Origin: Stutzerimonas stutzeri
GTDB taxonomy: Bacteria > Pseudomonadota > Gammaproteobacteria > Pseudomonadales > Pseudomonadaceae
Reading direction: 5' to 3'
Assembly: GCF_009789555.1 (NCBI RefSeq)
Contig: NZ_CP046902.1
Span: 2,372,001 to 2,436,000, forward strand
DNA: 64,000 nucleotides
Numbering within the stretch: the stretch's first letter is position 1; each line of letters opens with the position of its first letter. A program made the translations under genes and the position numbers. Shown here one piece after another: positions 8,022 to 17,770 of this stretch. Below the pieces are notes generated by a model. That model worked only from the letters and a program-made list of their open reading frames with translations, was not told the origin of the DNA and made no database searches.

Positions 8022-10055
8022 TCAGCGTGCCGTCATGGCGAAGACCTTCAGGACGAAGGCGTATTCCAGCGCCACGTCCTTGAGCGCCTGATAACGACCG
8101 CTCATGCCGCCATGCCCGGCGCCGAATTCGGTCTTGAGCAGCAGCAGATTATCGTCGGTCTTGCTTGCGCGCAGCTTGGCGACCCATTTGGCCGCTTCCC
8201 AATACTGCACGCGGCTGTCGTTGTAGCCGGCCACTGCAAGGATCGCCGGGTAGGGCTGGTTGCGCACGTTTTCGTACGGGGCGTACGCCTTGATGCGCGC
8301 ATGCACGTCGGACTGGTTCGGGTCGCCCCACTCGTCGTACTCGGTCACCGTCAATGGCAGATCGGCGTTGAGCATGGTGTTCAGCACGTCGACGAAGGGC
8401 ACCTCGGCAATCGCCGCACCGAACAGGTCCGGTCGCAAATTGAGCACGGCACCGATCAGCAGGCCGCCGGCGCTGCCGCCGCTGATGGCCAGCCGGGCGG
8501 GTTCGGTATAGCCGTCGGTGATCAGTGTCTCGGCGCAGGCGATGAAGTCGTTGAAGGTGTTGGGTTTGTGCTCCAGTTTGCCGGCGCGGTACCAGGCCTC
8601 GCCCAGGTCGCCGCCGCCGCGTACGTGGGCGATGGCAAAAATGAAACCCCGGTCGAGCAACGACAGGCGTGCGTGGGAAAACCAGGGGTCCAGGCTGTGG
8701 CCATACGCGCCGTAGCCATACAGGTAGAGCGGCGCGGGCTGGCCGAAACACTCGCGGCGACCGACCAGGCTGATGGGCACCTGCGTGCCGTCTGCGGCCG
8801 TCGCCCAGATGCGCCGACTCTCGTAGGCATCGGCGTCGAAGGGGCCCTCCACCGGGGTTTCCTTGAGCACGCGCTGTTCGCCGTCGGCGAGCTTGAGTTG
8901 GCGAATCTGTGCGGGACGGTTCAGCGCCTCGTAGCGCAGGCGAATCACCGGGCTCTCGAACTCAAGCGTGTTGTGGACGTGCAGGCTGTAGGCGGCGTCC
9001 GGGAGTTGCAGTCGGTAGGGCGCGCCAGCGTCTGGGCGCACCTCGATGATCGGCAGCCCGGCTTCGCGCAGGGTCAACGTAATGGCGTCGGCGTTCAAGC
9101 TGACGTCTTCGAGCATCACCGAATCGCGGTGGCCGATCAGCTCGCGCCAGTGCTCGCGTTGCGGCGTGGCCTCCGGTGCCTGGTACAGCGCGAAATTGAT
9201 ACCGGCCTGGTTGCTGCGTACCAGCCAGCACCATTGCCCGTCGAGCAGGCCGTGGTCGGGGAAGTATTCATGGTCCTCCTGGCGCGGCGCCAGGCATATC
9301 CAGCGGCCTTCCGGCTCGTCCGCCGAGAGGACCCAGGCTTCGCTGGTGGTCTTGCTGTTGGACAGAATCACCAGTTGCCGTTCGCTGCTGGCGCGGTAGC
9401 AATGGACGAAGTAGCGACCGTCCGGATCGTGATAGACCTCGGTGCGGCCGCTCTCACCCAGGCGATGCCGAAAGATCTTGTGCGGACGGTGGGTGTCGTC
9501 CAGTTCGCCGAAGAACAGGGTCTGGTGGTCGTTGGCCCAGGTCATGCTGCCGTCGCAGTTCTCGAATGGGAGGGCCGTGACGTCGCCGGTGGCCAGGTCT
9601 TTGACGAACAGCTGGTAGATTTCGTTGCCCTGGGTATCGAGGCTGTAGGCCAGTTTGCCGTGGTCCTGGCTGACGCTGAAAGCGCCCAGTGACAGGAATC
9701 CGCCGGCGGCCAGTTCGTTGGGATCGAGCAACAGTTGTTCGGCGCGTTCGTCCACGGTGAAGGAGCCGTCCGCAGGCCGTGGGCATCTGTAATGACGCGG
9801 ATACTCATCGCCTGCGGTGGTGCGCTGGTAATAAAGCCAGGGGCCCCAGGGTGAAGGCAGCGACAGGTCAGTTTCGCGGATGCGGCCCTTGATCTCCTGG
9901 AACAGCGTCTCTCGAAGCTCGAGCTGATCGGCCAGTCGATCGTCCAGATACGCGTTTTCAGCCTTCAGGTAATCGAGCACCTCGGGGGCGTCGCGGTTCT
10001 CCAGCCACTTGTACGGGTCCTGGCCTGTGTCGACGCGGGCAATGGGGGCAGACAT
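8022..10055 (-). CDS. ptrB: Oligopeptidase B (S9A serine peptidase)
   Basis: A 677-residue prolyl-oligopeptidase-family enzyme with an N-terminal seven-bladed propeller and a C-terminal alpha/beta hydrolase domain. The nucleophile is Ser528 in ISGGSAGG, the acid is in AGYNDSRV and the His in GAGHGGMSGR. The family cleaves short peptides after Arg or Lys in the cytoplasm or periplasm. I chose ATG 10055 because AGGAG lies 6-10 bases upstream, and the 9 residues beyond it do not belong. It is transcribed divergently from fadB. Confidence 0.92.
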   Translation of the reverse strand: MSAPIARVDTGQDPYKWLENRDAPEVLDYLKAENAYLDDRLADQLELRETLFQEIKGRIRETDLSLPSPWGPWLYYQRTTAGDEYPRHYRCPRPADGSFTVDERAEQLLLDPNELAAGGFLSLGAFSVSQDHGKLAYSLDTQGNEIYQLFVKDLATGDVTALPFENCDGSMTWANDHQTLFFGELDDTHRPHKIFRHRLGESGRTEVYHDPDGRYFVHCYRASSERQLVILSNSKTTSEAWVLSADEPEGRWICLAPRQEDHEYFPDHGLLDGQWCWLVRSNQAGINFALYQAPEATPQREHWRELIGHRDSVMLEDVSLNADAITLTLREAGLPIIEVRPDAGAPYRLQLPDAAYSLHVHNTLEFESPVIRLRYEALNRPAQIRQLKLADGEQRVLKETPVEGPFDADAYESRRIWATAADGTQVPISLVGRRECFGQPAPLYLYGYGAYGHSLDPWFSHARLSLLDRGFIFAIAHVRGGGDLGEAWYRAGKLEHKPNTFNDFIACAETLITDGYTEPARLAISGGSAGGLLIGAVLNLRPDLFGAAIAEVPFVDVLNTMLNADLPLTVTEYDEWGDPNQSDVHARIKAYAPYENVRNQPYPAILAVAGYNDSRVQYWEAAKWVAKLRASKTDDNLLLLKTEFGAGHGGMSGRYQALKDVALEYAFVLKVFAMTAR

Positions 10056-10222
10056 GCATAACTCCTGAAAGGCGGCGCGCACTGGCGCAGCTGGACGAGG
10101 TTGGAACAGGCGCCGAGTGTACTAGGTGCTCGTCAGTGTGTGACGGCGGGAAAGCGATCCGGGTTCATCGCTCGGGTGCGGGCGATCACCTGCGTGAATG
10201 GCGATCGATGGGGCTGAGCGAT

Positions 10223-10248
10223 GCCCGTCATGCTGCAACATGACGGGC
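10223..10248. repeat. Perfect inverted repeat
   Basis: Arms GCCCGTCATG and CATGACGGGC flank the loop CTGCAA. There is no T-tract on either side, so it is not a typical terminator. It could be an operator or an mRNA structure in the fadB leader. Confidence 0.6.
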
Positions 10249-10350
10249 CTTGGCTAGGCTTAGTGATCGGATTGCAGGTGAGCCCCTTCGACTACCCGGC
10301 CAGCCGATTGACAATGCATCGCTTTTGCATGAAGGTGTGCTCACCCAAAT

Positions 10351-10377
10351 CAAACGGGCGTATGAATCGAGCGTTTG
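10351..10377 (+). promoter_or_regulatory. Tandem PsrA-type operator upstream of fadBA
   Basis: Two 14-bp sites share one base: CAAAC-GGGC-GTATG (10351-10364) and GAATC-GAGC-GTTTG (10364-10377). Each is one or two mismatches from the PsrA consensus (G/C)AAAC-N2-4-GTTT(G/C). PsrA is known to control fadBA in P. aeruginosa, and psrA itself is 10 kb away with the same tandem geometry. The regulation is inferred from these matches. Confidence 0.6.
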
Positions 10378-10503
10378 CCACGCAAATGCCGTCAGCCCGG
10401 TTTATCGTGTCGGTGGGTGTCGTTTCACCTGAATCGGTGACGGTCTTCGGGCCGATGACGTGCGACACGTAACGTTCAGCTTCCATACCGTGGAGATCAG
10501 TTG

Positions 10504-12651
10504 ATGATTTACGAAGGTAAAGCCATCACGGTTAAGGCTCTTGAGAGCGGCATCGTCGAATTGAATTTCGACCTCAAGGGTGAGTCCGTCAACAAGTTCA
10601 ATCGCCTCACCCTCAACGACCTGCGCCAGGCAGTCGACGCCATCAAGGCCGACGCTTCGGTCAAGGGCGTGATCGTTACCAGCGGCAAGGACGTGTTCAT
10701 CGTCGGTGCCGACATCACCGAATTCGTCGACAACTTCAAGCTGTCGGACGAGGAGCTGGTAGCCGGCAACCTCGAAGCGAACAAGATCTTCAGCGACTTC
10801 GAAGACCTGGGCGTGCCGACCGTCGCGGCCATCAACGGCATCGCGCTCGGCGGTGGCTTCGAGATGTGCATGGCTGCCGATTACCGCGTCATGTCCAGCA
10901 GCGCCAAGGTCGGCCTGCCGGAAGTCAAGCTGGGCATCTACCCAGGCTTTGGCGGGACCGTTCGCCTGCCGCGCCTGATTGGCGTCGATAACGCCGTCGA
11001 GTGGATCGCCTCCGGTAAGGAAAACCGTGCCGAAGAGGCGCTCAAGGTTCACGCCGTTGACGCCGTCGTCGCGCCAGAGCAACTGCAAGCCGCCGCGCTG
11101 GACCTGGTCAAGCGCGCCATTTCCGGCGAGTTGGACTACAAGGCCAAGCGCCAGCCGAAGCTGGACAAGCTCAAGCTCAATGCCATCGAGCAGATGATGG
11201 CGTTCGAAACCTCCAAGGGCTTCGTTGCCGGTCAGGCTGGCCCGAACTATCCGGCGCCGGTCGAAGCGATCAAGACCATCCAGAAAGCCGCCAACTTCGG
11301 CCGCGACAAAGCCATCGAAGTCGAGGCCGCGGGCTTCGTCAAACTGGCCAAGACCTCGGTTGCACAGAGCCTGGTTGGGCTGTTCCTGAGCGACCAGGAG
11401 CTGAAGAAAAAAGCCAAGGCCTACGACAAGCAGGCGCGTGAGGTGAAGCTCGCGGCCGTGCTCGGTGCCGGCATCATGGGTGGCGGTATCGCTTATCAGT
11501 CGGCCGTCAAGGGTACGCCGATCCTGATGAAGGACATCCGTGAAGAAGGCATTCAGATGGGCCTGAACGAGGCGTCCAAGCTGCTCGGCAAGCGTGTCGA
11601 GAAAGGCCGTCTGACTCCGGCCAAGATGGCCGAAGCGCTCAATGCCATCCGCCCGACCATGTCCTACGGTGACTTCGGTCACGTCGATATCGTGGTCGAG
11701 GCGGTCGTCGAGAACCCGAAGATCAAGCAATCGGTGCTGGCCGAAGTGGAAGGGCTGGTGCGTGACGATGCGATCATCGCGTCCAACACATCGACCATCT
11801 CGATCAGTTATCTGGCGCAGGCGCTCAAGCGTCCGGAGAACTTCTGCGGTATGCACTTCTTCAACCCGGTGCACATGATGCCGCTGGTTGAGGTGATCCG
11901 CGGCGAGAAAACCAGCGAAACCGCCATCGCCACCACCGTTGCCTATGCCAAGAAGATGGGCAAGAGTCCGGTCGTGGTTAACGATTGCCCGGGCTTCCTG
12001 GTCAACCGCGTGCTGTTCCCGTATTTCGGTGGCTTCGCGCGTGTAATTGCCAACGGGGTGGACTTCGTCCGCGCCGACAAGCTGATGGAGAAGTTCGGCT
12101 GGCCGATGGGCCCTGCGTACCTGATGGACGTCGTCGGCATGGACACCGGTCATCATGGCCGTGACGTCATGGCCGAGGGTTTCCCGGACCGCATGAAGGA
12201 CGACACCAGGACGGCGGTCGACGCCATGTATGACGCCAATCGCCTGGGCCAGAAGAACGGCAAGGGCTTCTATGCCTACGAGCTGGACAAGAAGGGCAAG
12301 CCGAAGAAAGTGGTCGATCCCGAGGCCTACGAGGTGCTCAAGCCGATCGTGCGCGAACAGCGCGAGCTGAGCGACGAGGACATCATCAACTACATGATGA
12401 TCCCGCTGTGCCTGGAAACCGTGCGTTGCCTGGAAGACGGGATCGTCGAAACCGCTGCCGAGGCCGATATGGGCCTGATCTACGGGATTGGCTTCCCGCC
12501 CTTCCGGGGTGGTGCGCTGCGCTACATCGATTCGATCGGTGTGGCCGAGTTCGTGGCGCTGGCCGACAAGTACGCCGACCTGGGCCCGCTGTACCACCCG
12601 ACTGCGAAGCTGCGTGAGATGGCTGCCAACGGCCAGCGCTTCTACGGTTAA
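10504..12651 (+). CDS. fadB: Fatty acid oxidation complex subunit alpha
   Basis: A 715-residue multifunctional protein. Residues 1-190 are an enoyl-CoA hydratase domain with Glu120 (GGGFEM) and Glu140 (GLPEVKLG). Residues about 315-500 are the 3-hydroxyacyl-CoA dehydrogenase NAD domain (AVLGAGIMGGGIAY), followed by its C-terminal domains with HFFNPVHMMPLVEV. It forms an alpha2-beta2 complex with FadA for beta-oxidation. ATG 10504 is preferred over TTG 10501 because known FadB proteins start MIY. The gap to fadA is 108 bases, and both are probably one transcript. The PsrA-like sites upstream suggest induction by long-chain acyl-CoA. Confidence 0.97.
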   Translation: MIYEGKAITVKALESGIVELNFDLKGESVNKFNRLTLNDLRQAVDAIKADASVKGVIVTSGKDVFIVGADITEFVDNFKLSDEELVAGNLEANKIFSDFEDLGVPTVAAINGIALGGGFEMCMAADYRVMSSSAKVGLPEVKLGIYPGFGGTVRLPRLIGVDNAVEWIASGKENRAEEALKVHAVDAVVAPEQLQAAALDLVKRAISGELDYKAKRQPKLDKLKLNAIEQMMAFETSKGFVAGQAGPNYPAPVEAIKTIQKAANFGRDKAIEVEAAGFVKLAKTSVAQSLVGLFLSDQELKKKAKAYDKQAREVKLAAVLGAGIMGGGIAYQSAVKGTPILMKDIREEGIQMGLNEASKLLGKRVEKGRLTPAKMAEALNAIRPTMSYGDFGHVDIVVEAVVENPKIKQSVLAEVEGLVRDDAIIASNTSTISISYLAQALKRPENFCGMHFFNPVHMMPLVEVIRGEKTSETAIATTVAYAKKMGKSPVVVNDCPGFLVNRVLFPYFGGFARVIANGVDFVRADKLMEKFGWPMGPAYLMDVVGMDTGHHGRDVMAEGFPDRMKDDTRTAVDAMYDANRLGQKNGKGFYAYELDKKGKPKKVVDPEAYEVLKPIVREQRELSDEDIINYMMIPLCLETVRCLEDGIVETAAEADMGLIYGIGFPPFRGGALRYIDSIGVAEFVALADKYADLGPLYHPTAKLREMAANGQRFYG

Positions 12652-12759
12652 AAGGCCTTTGAACGCATAGCGAGCGCAGGCGAGGGCGAGACTGATCTCA
12701 GCAACGCCCCGCCTGGCGCAGTGGCTTTCAGGGGTTTTCCAAGAGAGGAATAGAGATAA

Positions 12760-13935
12760 ATGAGCCTTAATCCGAGAGACGTCGTCATTGTCGACTTCGG
12801 CCGTACCCCGATGGGTCGTTCCAAGGGCGGCATGCACCGCAACACCCGCGCCGAGACCATGTCCGCGCACTTGATCGATGGCTTGTTGGCACGCAATCCG
12901 AAGATCGATCCGGCCGAGGTGGAAGATGTGATCTGGGGTTGCGTCAACCAGACCCTGGAGCAGGGCTGGAACATCGCCCGCATGGCGTCGCTGCTGACGC
13001 GCATCCCGCACACCAGCGCCGCCCAGACGGTCAGCCGACTCTGCGGGTCATCCATGAGTGCGCTGCATACGGCCGCCCAGGCGATCATGACCGGCAACGG
13101 CGATGTGTTCGTCGTCGGCGGTGTCGAGCATATGGGCCACGTCGGCATGATGCACGGTGTCGATCCGAACCCGCAGTTGTCGCTGTACGCCGCCAAGGCG
13201 TCGGGCATGATGGGTCTGACCGCCGAAATGCTCGGCAAGATGCATGGCATCACTCGTGAACAGCAGGACGCTTTCGGCGAGCGCTCGCACCGTCTGGCGC
13301 ACAAGGCGACTGTCGAGGGCCTGTTCAAGGATGAGATCATCCCCATGCAGGGTTACGACGAGAACGGCTTCCTCAAGGTCTTCGACTACGATGAAACCAT
13401 TCGTCCGGAAACGACCCTCGAGAGCCTGGCGGCCCTCAGGCCGGCATTCAACCCCAAGGGTGGCACCGTGACCGCCGGTACGTCCTCGCAGATCACCGAT
13501 GGCGCGTCCTGCATGATCGTGATGTCGGCTCAGCGTGCCCAGGACCTGGGTGTCCAGCCGATGGCCGTGATTCGCTCCATGGCGCTGGCCGGTGTCGATC
13601 CGGCGATCATGGGTTACGGCCCGGTGCCCGCCACCCAGAAGGCGCTCAAGCGTGCCGGTCTGACCATGGATGACATCGATCACGTCGAGCTCAACGAAGC
13701 CTTCGCCGCTCAGGCGCTGCCTGTGCTCAAGGATCTGAAGCTGCTCGACAAAATGGAACAGAAGGTCAACCTGCACGGCGGCGCCATTGCGTTGGGCCAT
13801 CCGTTTGGTTGCTCCGGAGCGCGTATCTCCGGCACCCTGCTGAACGTGATGAAGCAGAACGGCGGCACCCTGGGCGTGGCCACGATGTGTATCGGCCTGG
13901 GCCAAGGTATCACCACGGTGTTCGAACGCGTCTAA
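12760..13935 (+). CDS. fadA: 3-ketoacyl-CoA thiolase (beta subunit)
   Basis: A 391-residue thiolase. The acyl-accepting Cys95 lies in SRLCGSSMSAL, and the second catalytic block is NEAFA, GGAIALGHPFGCSGAR and the C-terminal CIGLGQG with the base cysteine. It cleaves 3-ketoacyl-CoA to acetyl-CoA in the FadBA complex. It starts after AGAGAGGAATAG about 10 bases upstream and is followed by a strong terminator. Confidence 0.97.
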   Translation: MSLNPRDVVIVDFGRTPMGRSKGGMHRNTRAETMSAHLIDGLLARNPKIDPAEVEDVIWGCVNQTLEQGWNIARMASLLTRIPHTSAAQTVSRLCGSSMSALHTAAQAIMTGNGDVFVVGGVEHMGHVGMMHGVDPNPQLSLYAAKASGMMGLTAEMLGKMHGITREQQDAFGERSHRLAHKATVEGLFKDEIIPMQGYDENGFLKVFDYDETIRPETTLESLAALRPAFNPKGGTVTAGTSSQITDGASCMIVMSAQRAQDLGVQPMAVIRSMALAGVDPAIMGYGPVPATQKALKRAGLTMDDIDHVELNEAFAAQALPVLKDLKLLDKMEQKVNLHGGAIALGHPFGCSGARISGTLLNVMKQNGGTLGVATMCIGLGQGITTVFERV

Positions 13936-13952
13936 GCTGTCCGGTGACACGG

Positions 13953-13979
13953 AACCGGGGCCTCGTGCCCCGGTTTTTC
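13953..13979 (+). terminator. Terminator after fadBA
   Basis: Hairpin AACCGGGGC-CTCGT-GCCCCGGTT followed by TTTC, 18 bases after the fadA stop codon. Confidence 0.85.
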
Positions 13980-14016
13980 ATTTGTTGGATATGAAGTTAT
14001 TTCAGAGGCATTTCAG

Positions 14017-14244
14017 ATGCAGGTCACGCCAGGCCGTTATCGTCATTACAAAGGCCCCGAGTATCGGGTATATGCCGTTGCCAGGCATTCCGAAACGGAG
14101 GAGCCGGTGGTGTTCTATCAGGCGCTGTACGGGGATTTCGGCCTTTGGGTGCGTCCGTTGTCGATGTTTACCGAAACGGTGGAAGTCGATGGGGAAACGC
14201 TTCCTCGTTTCGCACTGATCGAAGCCGAACCCAGCCGTTTTTGA
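14017..14244 (+). CDS. DUF1653 family protein
   Basis: A 75-residue protein beginning MQVTPGRYRHYKGPEYRVY, the DUF1653 start, with the second conserved block VVFYQALYGDFGLWVRP. It has no signal or membrane segment. It sits between fadA and topA as in P. aeruginosa (PA3012 position). The function is unknown. Confidence 0.85.
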   Translation: MQVTPGRYRHYKGPEYRVYAVARHSETEEPVVFYQALYGDFGLWVRPLSMFTETVEVDGETLPRFALIEAEPSRF

Positions 14245-14278
14245 GCGTCCTCAGGGCAGATTGGCTTAACCCTTGCGC

Positions 14279-14308
14279 TTGACCTCGGCTCGGTCGCCAC
14301 TATATATA
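14279..14308 (+). promoter_or_regulatory. Putative sigma-70 promoter of topA
   Basis: TTGACC (14279-14284), then a 16-base spacer and TATATA (14301-14306), or 18 bases to TATATA at 14303. A GC-rich discriminator follows. It leaves a leader of roughly 215 bases before topA. topA promoters are supercoiling-sensitive in other bacteria, and this spacing and discriminator would fit, but that is inference. Confidence 0.5.
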
Positions 14309-14531
14309 GCGGTGCTTTCGAACCAAGTGAAAGCGATTCCACCTGGCTTCGGTCAACGAAACGCGCGCCGGGCGACCGCGCTACGCACGTTTGCGGAGCA
14401 ATCGGACGCTCTTTGCAGTCCTCTAGACGGGCTGCTTCGCTTTTTGCCGACAAACCGAGCGTCGTGTTGCGGCGTTCGGTACTGGCGGCTCAATTTCTCA
14501 GTTATCTCTCGATTCAGGAACTCTCCTCTCC

Positions 14532-17144
14532 ATGGGTAAATCGCTGGTCATCGTGGAATCACCGGCCAAGGCCAAGACAATCAACAAGTATTTGGGCAAC
14601 CAGTACGTGGTGAAGTCGAGTATCGGCCACATCCGCGACCTTCCCACCAGCGGTTCCGCGGCCCGCGAGCCGGCCAAGCGGGGCAAGGCGGCCGCCGGCG
14701 ACGCCCCGGCGCTGTCGCCGAAGGAAAAGGCCAAGCGGCAGCTGTTCACGCGTATGGGGATCGACCCCGAGCATGGCTGGAAAGCCAAGTACGAGATTCT
14801 GCCGGGCAAGGAAAAGGTCATCGACGAGTTGCGTCGCCTGGCCAAGGAAGCTGACACCATCTATCTCGCGACCGACTTGGATAGAGAGGGAGAGGCCATC
14901 GCCTGGCACCTGCGCGAATCCATCGGGGGTGACGACACTCGCTACAAGCGCGTGGTCTTCAACGAAATTACCAAGAAGGCCATTCAGGAAGCATTTTCCA
15001 AGCCTGGCGAGCTGGACATCAACCGGGTCAATGCGCAGCAGGCACGGCGGTTCCTCGACCGGGTCGTGGGCTACATGGTGTCGCCCCTGCTGTGGCAGAA
15101 GATCGCCCGTGGCCTGTCCGCCGGTCGTGTGCAATCGGTTGCGGTCAAGCTGGTCGTCGAGCGTGAGCGGGAGATTCGCGCCTTCGTTCCCGAAGAGTAT
15201 TGGGAAGTCCATGCCGATCTCGCCACCGCCGGGCAGGCGAAGGTGCGTTTCGAGGTCGCGCGTGAGAATGGCGAGGCATTCAAGCCGTTGAATGAAGGCC
15301 ACGCCATGGCCGCGCTCGAACAGCTGAAAGACGCTCGCTACAGCGTGACCAAGCGCGAGGACAAGCCGACCAGCAGCAAGCCCTCGGCACCGTTCATTAC
15401 CTCGACCTTGCAGCAGGCGGCGAGCAATCGCCTCGGCTTCGGCGTGAAGAAGACCATGATGATGGCCCAGCGGCTCTACGAGGCTGGCTACATCACGTAT
15501 ATGCGTACCGATTCGACGAATCTCTCGGCCGACGCGCTGGGCATGGTGCGCGGCTTCATCGAGGATGAATTCGGCAAGAAGTACCTGCCTGAAAACCCCA
15601 ATTTCTACTCAAGCAAAGAGGGCGCGCAGGAAGCGCACGAGGCGATTCGCCCCTCCGATGTCAATCTGCGCCCGACGCAGCTGTCGGGCATGGAACGCGA
15701 CGCCGAGCGCCTCTACGACCTTATCTGGCGCCAGTTCGTCGCCTGTCAGATGCCACCGGCGCAGTACCTGTCGACAAGTGTGACGGTCACCGCAGGCAAC
15801 TTCGAACTCCGCGCCAAGGGTCGCATTCTCAAGTTCGACGGTTACACCAAGGTCATGCCGCAGCAGAGCAAAAGCGGTGAAGACGATGTGCTACCGGAAA
15901 TGAACAAAGGCGACGGGATGACGCTGATCAAGCTTGATCCGAGCCAGCATTTCACCAAGCCGCCGGCACGTTATTCCGAAGCGAGCCTGGTAAAGGAAAT
16001 GGAAAAGCGCGGCATCGGTCGCCCGTCCACCTACGCGGCGATCATTTCGACGATCCAGGATCGCGGCTATGTGTCCTTGCACAATCGCCGGTTCTACTCG
16101 GAAAAGATGGGCGACATCGTCACCGAACGCCTGTCGGAAAGCTTCGACAACCTGATGGATTACGGCTTCACCGCCGGCATGGAAGAGAACCTGGACGACG
16201 TTGCCCAGGGCGAGCGTGAGTGGAAGCATCTGCTTGACGAGTTCTACGGCGACTTCAAGAAAAAGCTCGAGGTGGCCGAGGCCAGTGACAACGGCATGCG
16301 TGCCAACCAGCCGACCCTGACCGACATTCCCTGCAAGGTCTGCGGCCGGCCGATGATGATTCGCACGGCCTCGACGGGCGTGTTCCTCGGCTGCTCTGGT
16401 TACAGCCTGCCGCCCAAGGAGCGCTGCAAGTCCACCGTCAACCTGATCCCAGGGGACGAAATCGCCGCCGATGACGAAGGTGAGTCCGAATCACGGGTAC
16501 TGCTGGGCAAGCATCGTTGCCCGATCTGCAGTACGGCAATGGACGCCTATCTGCTGGACGAGACCCGCAAACTGCACATCTGTGGCAACAACCCCGATTG
16601 CAGCGGCTATGAGATCGAGGAAGGGCAGTACCGGATCAAGGGCTATGAGGGACCGAGCCTGGAATGCGACAAGTGCGGCAGCGAAATGCAGCTCAAGACC
16701 GGCCGCTTCGGCAAGTTCTTCGGCTGTACGAACGCTGAATGCAAAAACACTCGCAAGCTGCTCAGAAATGGCGAGGCGGCACCGCCGAAGATGGATGCGG
16801 TGAAGATGCCGGAGCTCAAGTGTGAAAAAGTCGACGATACTTACGTTCTGCGCGATGGTGCATCCGGGTTGTTCCTGGCTGCCAGCCAGTTCCCGAAGAA
16901 CCGCGAGACCCGTGCGCCGCTCGTGGTGGAGCTGATTCCACACAAGGACGAGATCGATCCGAAGTATCACTTCCTGTTGAGTGCGCCGCAGAAGGATCCG
17001 GAGGGCCGCCCCGCCGTGATCCGCTTCAGTCGCAAGACCAAGGAGCAGTACGTGCAAACCGAGGTCAACGGCAAACCGACCGGGTGGAAAGCGTTCTTCG
17101 ACGGCGGCAAATGGAAAGTGGAAGACAAGAGCACCGGTAAATAA
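14532..17144 (+). CDS. topA: DNA topoisomerase I (type IA)
   Basis: An 870-residue enzyme with a TOPRIM domain (KSLVIVESPAKAKTI; acidic DLDREGEAIAWHLRE near 115-130), the active-site Tyr323 in GYITYMRTDST, and three C-terminal zinc-ribbon cysteine clusters (starting CKVCGRP, CPICSTA and CDKCGSE), then a basic ribbon-like tail. It relaxes negative supercoils by cutting and passing single strands. Length and domain order match Pseudomonas TopA. Confidence 0.97.
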   Translation: MGKSLVIVESPAKAKTINKYLGNQYVVKSSIGHIRDLPTSGSAAREPAKRGKAAAGDAPALSPKEKAKRQLFTRMGIDPEHGWKAKYEILPGKEKVIDELRRLAKEADTIYLATDLDREGEAIAWHLRESIGGDDTRYKRVVFNEITKKAIQEAFSKPGELDINRVNAQQARRFLDRVVGYMVSPLLWQKIARGLSAGRVQSVAVKLVVEREREIRAFVPEEYWEVHADLATAGQAKVRFEVARENGEAFKPLNEGHAMAALEQLKDARYSVTKREDKPTSSKPSAPFITSTLQQAASNRLGFGVKKTMMMAQRLYEAGYITYMRTDSTNLSADALGMVRGFIEDEFGKKYLPENPNFYSSKEGAQEAHEAIRPSDVNLRPTQLSGMERDAERLYDLIWRQFVACQMPPAQYLSTSVTVTAGNFELRAKGRILKFDGYTKVMPQQSKSGEDDVLPEMNKGDGMTLIKLDPSQHFTKPPARYSEASLVKEMEKRGIGRPSTYAAIISTIQDRGYVSLHNRRFYSEKMGDIVTERLSESFDNLMDYGFTAGMEENLDDVAQGEREWKHLLDEFYGDFKKKLEVAEASDNGMRANQPTLTDIPCKVCGRPMMIRTASTGVFLGCSGYSLPPKERCKSTVNLIPGDEIAADDEGESESRVLLGKHRCPICSTAMDAYLLDETRKLHICGNNPDCSGYEIEEGQYRIKGYEGPSLECDKCGSEMQLKTGRFGKFFGCTNAECKNTRKLLRNGEAAPPKMDAVKMPELKCEKVDDTYVLRDGASGLFLAASQFPKNRETRAPLVVELIPHKDEIDPKYHFLLSAPQKDPEGRPAVIRFSRKTKEQYVQTEVNGKPTGWKAFFDGGKWKVEDKSTGK

Positions 17145-17150
17145 GCGGCA

Positions 17151-17195
17151 GCGCCAGGTCGACGTCGGCCCTCTGGCTTCGACCTGGTGCGTTTC
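17151..17195 (+). terminator. Possible terminator or attenuator after topA
   Basis: Arms around CGCCAGGTCGA and TCGACCTGGTGCG with a loop of about 17 bases, followed by GTTTC. The weak T-run makes it a partial terminator at best before the next gene at 17216. Confidence 0.4.
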
Positions 17196-17215
17196 AACCC
17201 TTGGAGATCGTCGCC

Positions 17216-17734
17216 ATGGCTCATGAGCTGTATACCCGAACCAATCAGAAACTCTACTTCGCCGGCCTCGCGCTCGAGAACTGGCGGCGGGCCGACGAAA
17301 AAGGCACGATGAATGCGCCGGGGCTGATCCAGGCGGAGCGAGAGGCCGCCCTGTTCCATCTGTACGGCGCCTTGCTGGGGCTGTGTCACGAGATTGCCGG
17401 CTACTACCGTCTAGCCAATGCCGGCGCGCCGCAAGCGGAGCTGTTGCTGCTGCGCTCGCCGCAACAGGACTCGCCCAGTCCGGAGCTGGCCGAGCTGATC
17501 GAGTTGGCCGAGCATCGCGAGACCTGGCTTGCACAGCTGTTGAAGGCCTATGCCGGATTGTTCGAGCCACCTCGTGCACCCGCCAAGTCCAAGACCGACC
17601 CCACCATGCCCTTGATCGAAGCGGTCAGCGTAGGCGAAGAAGTGCCCGCGCTGACACGCGAAGAGGTGGAGTCCTGGCGGCGCAACCTGAAGGATCTGGC
17701 CTTGCGCTTTCGCGAGTCGCTGACCGAGTGGTAA
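17216..17734 (+). CDS. DUF6586 family protein (PasA-like)
   Basis: A 172-residue, mostly helical soluble protein starting MAHELYTRTNQK. TTGGAGA at 17201-17207 supports ATG 17216. The position after topA and before the sulA/lexA region matches P. aeruginosa PA3010. It has no signal peptide, catalytic motif or metal motif. The function is unknown. It converges with the EamA transporter across a 36-base gap. Confidence 0.75.
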   Translation: MAHELYTRTNQKLYFAGLALENWRRADEKGTMNAPGLIQAEREAALFHLYGALLGLCHEIAGYYRLANAGAPQAELLLLRSPQQDSPSPELAELIELAEHRETWLAQLLKAYAGLFEPPRAPAKSKTDPTMPLIEAVSVGEEVPALTREEVESWRRNLKDLALRFRESLTEW

Positions 17735-17770
17735 GCGTGGCGCAGCGATTACTTGCACCGTTCCCGTGCC

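Larger units (their letters stand above)
10056..10503. other. Divergent ptrB/fadB intergenic region
   Basis: About 450 bases without a gene. It holds a perfect 10-bp inverted repeat (10223-10248) and a tandem pair of PsrA-like operators (10351-10377). No convincing ORF was found. Confidence 0.6.

Noticed and set aside
7935..9692. 585-residue plus-strand frame over ptrB
   Set aside because: It is antisense to the oligopeptidase, which has the full catalytic set and a proper start, so this frame is a GC-driven shadow.
10402..13011. 869-residue minus-strand frame over fadB
   Set aside because: It covers fadB and part of fadA in antisense with no recognisable domain. The plus-strand genes are certain.
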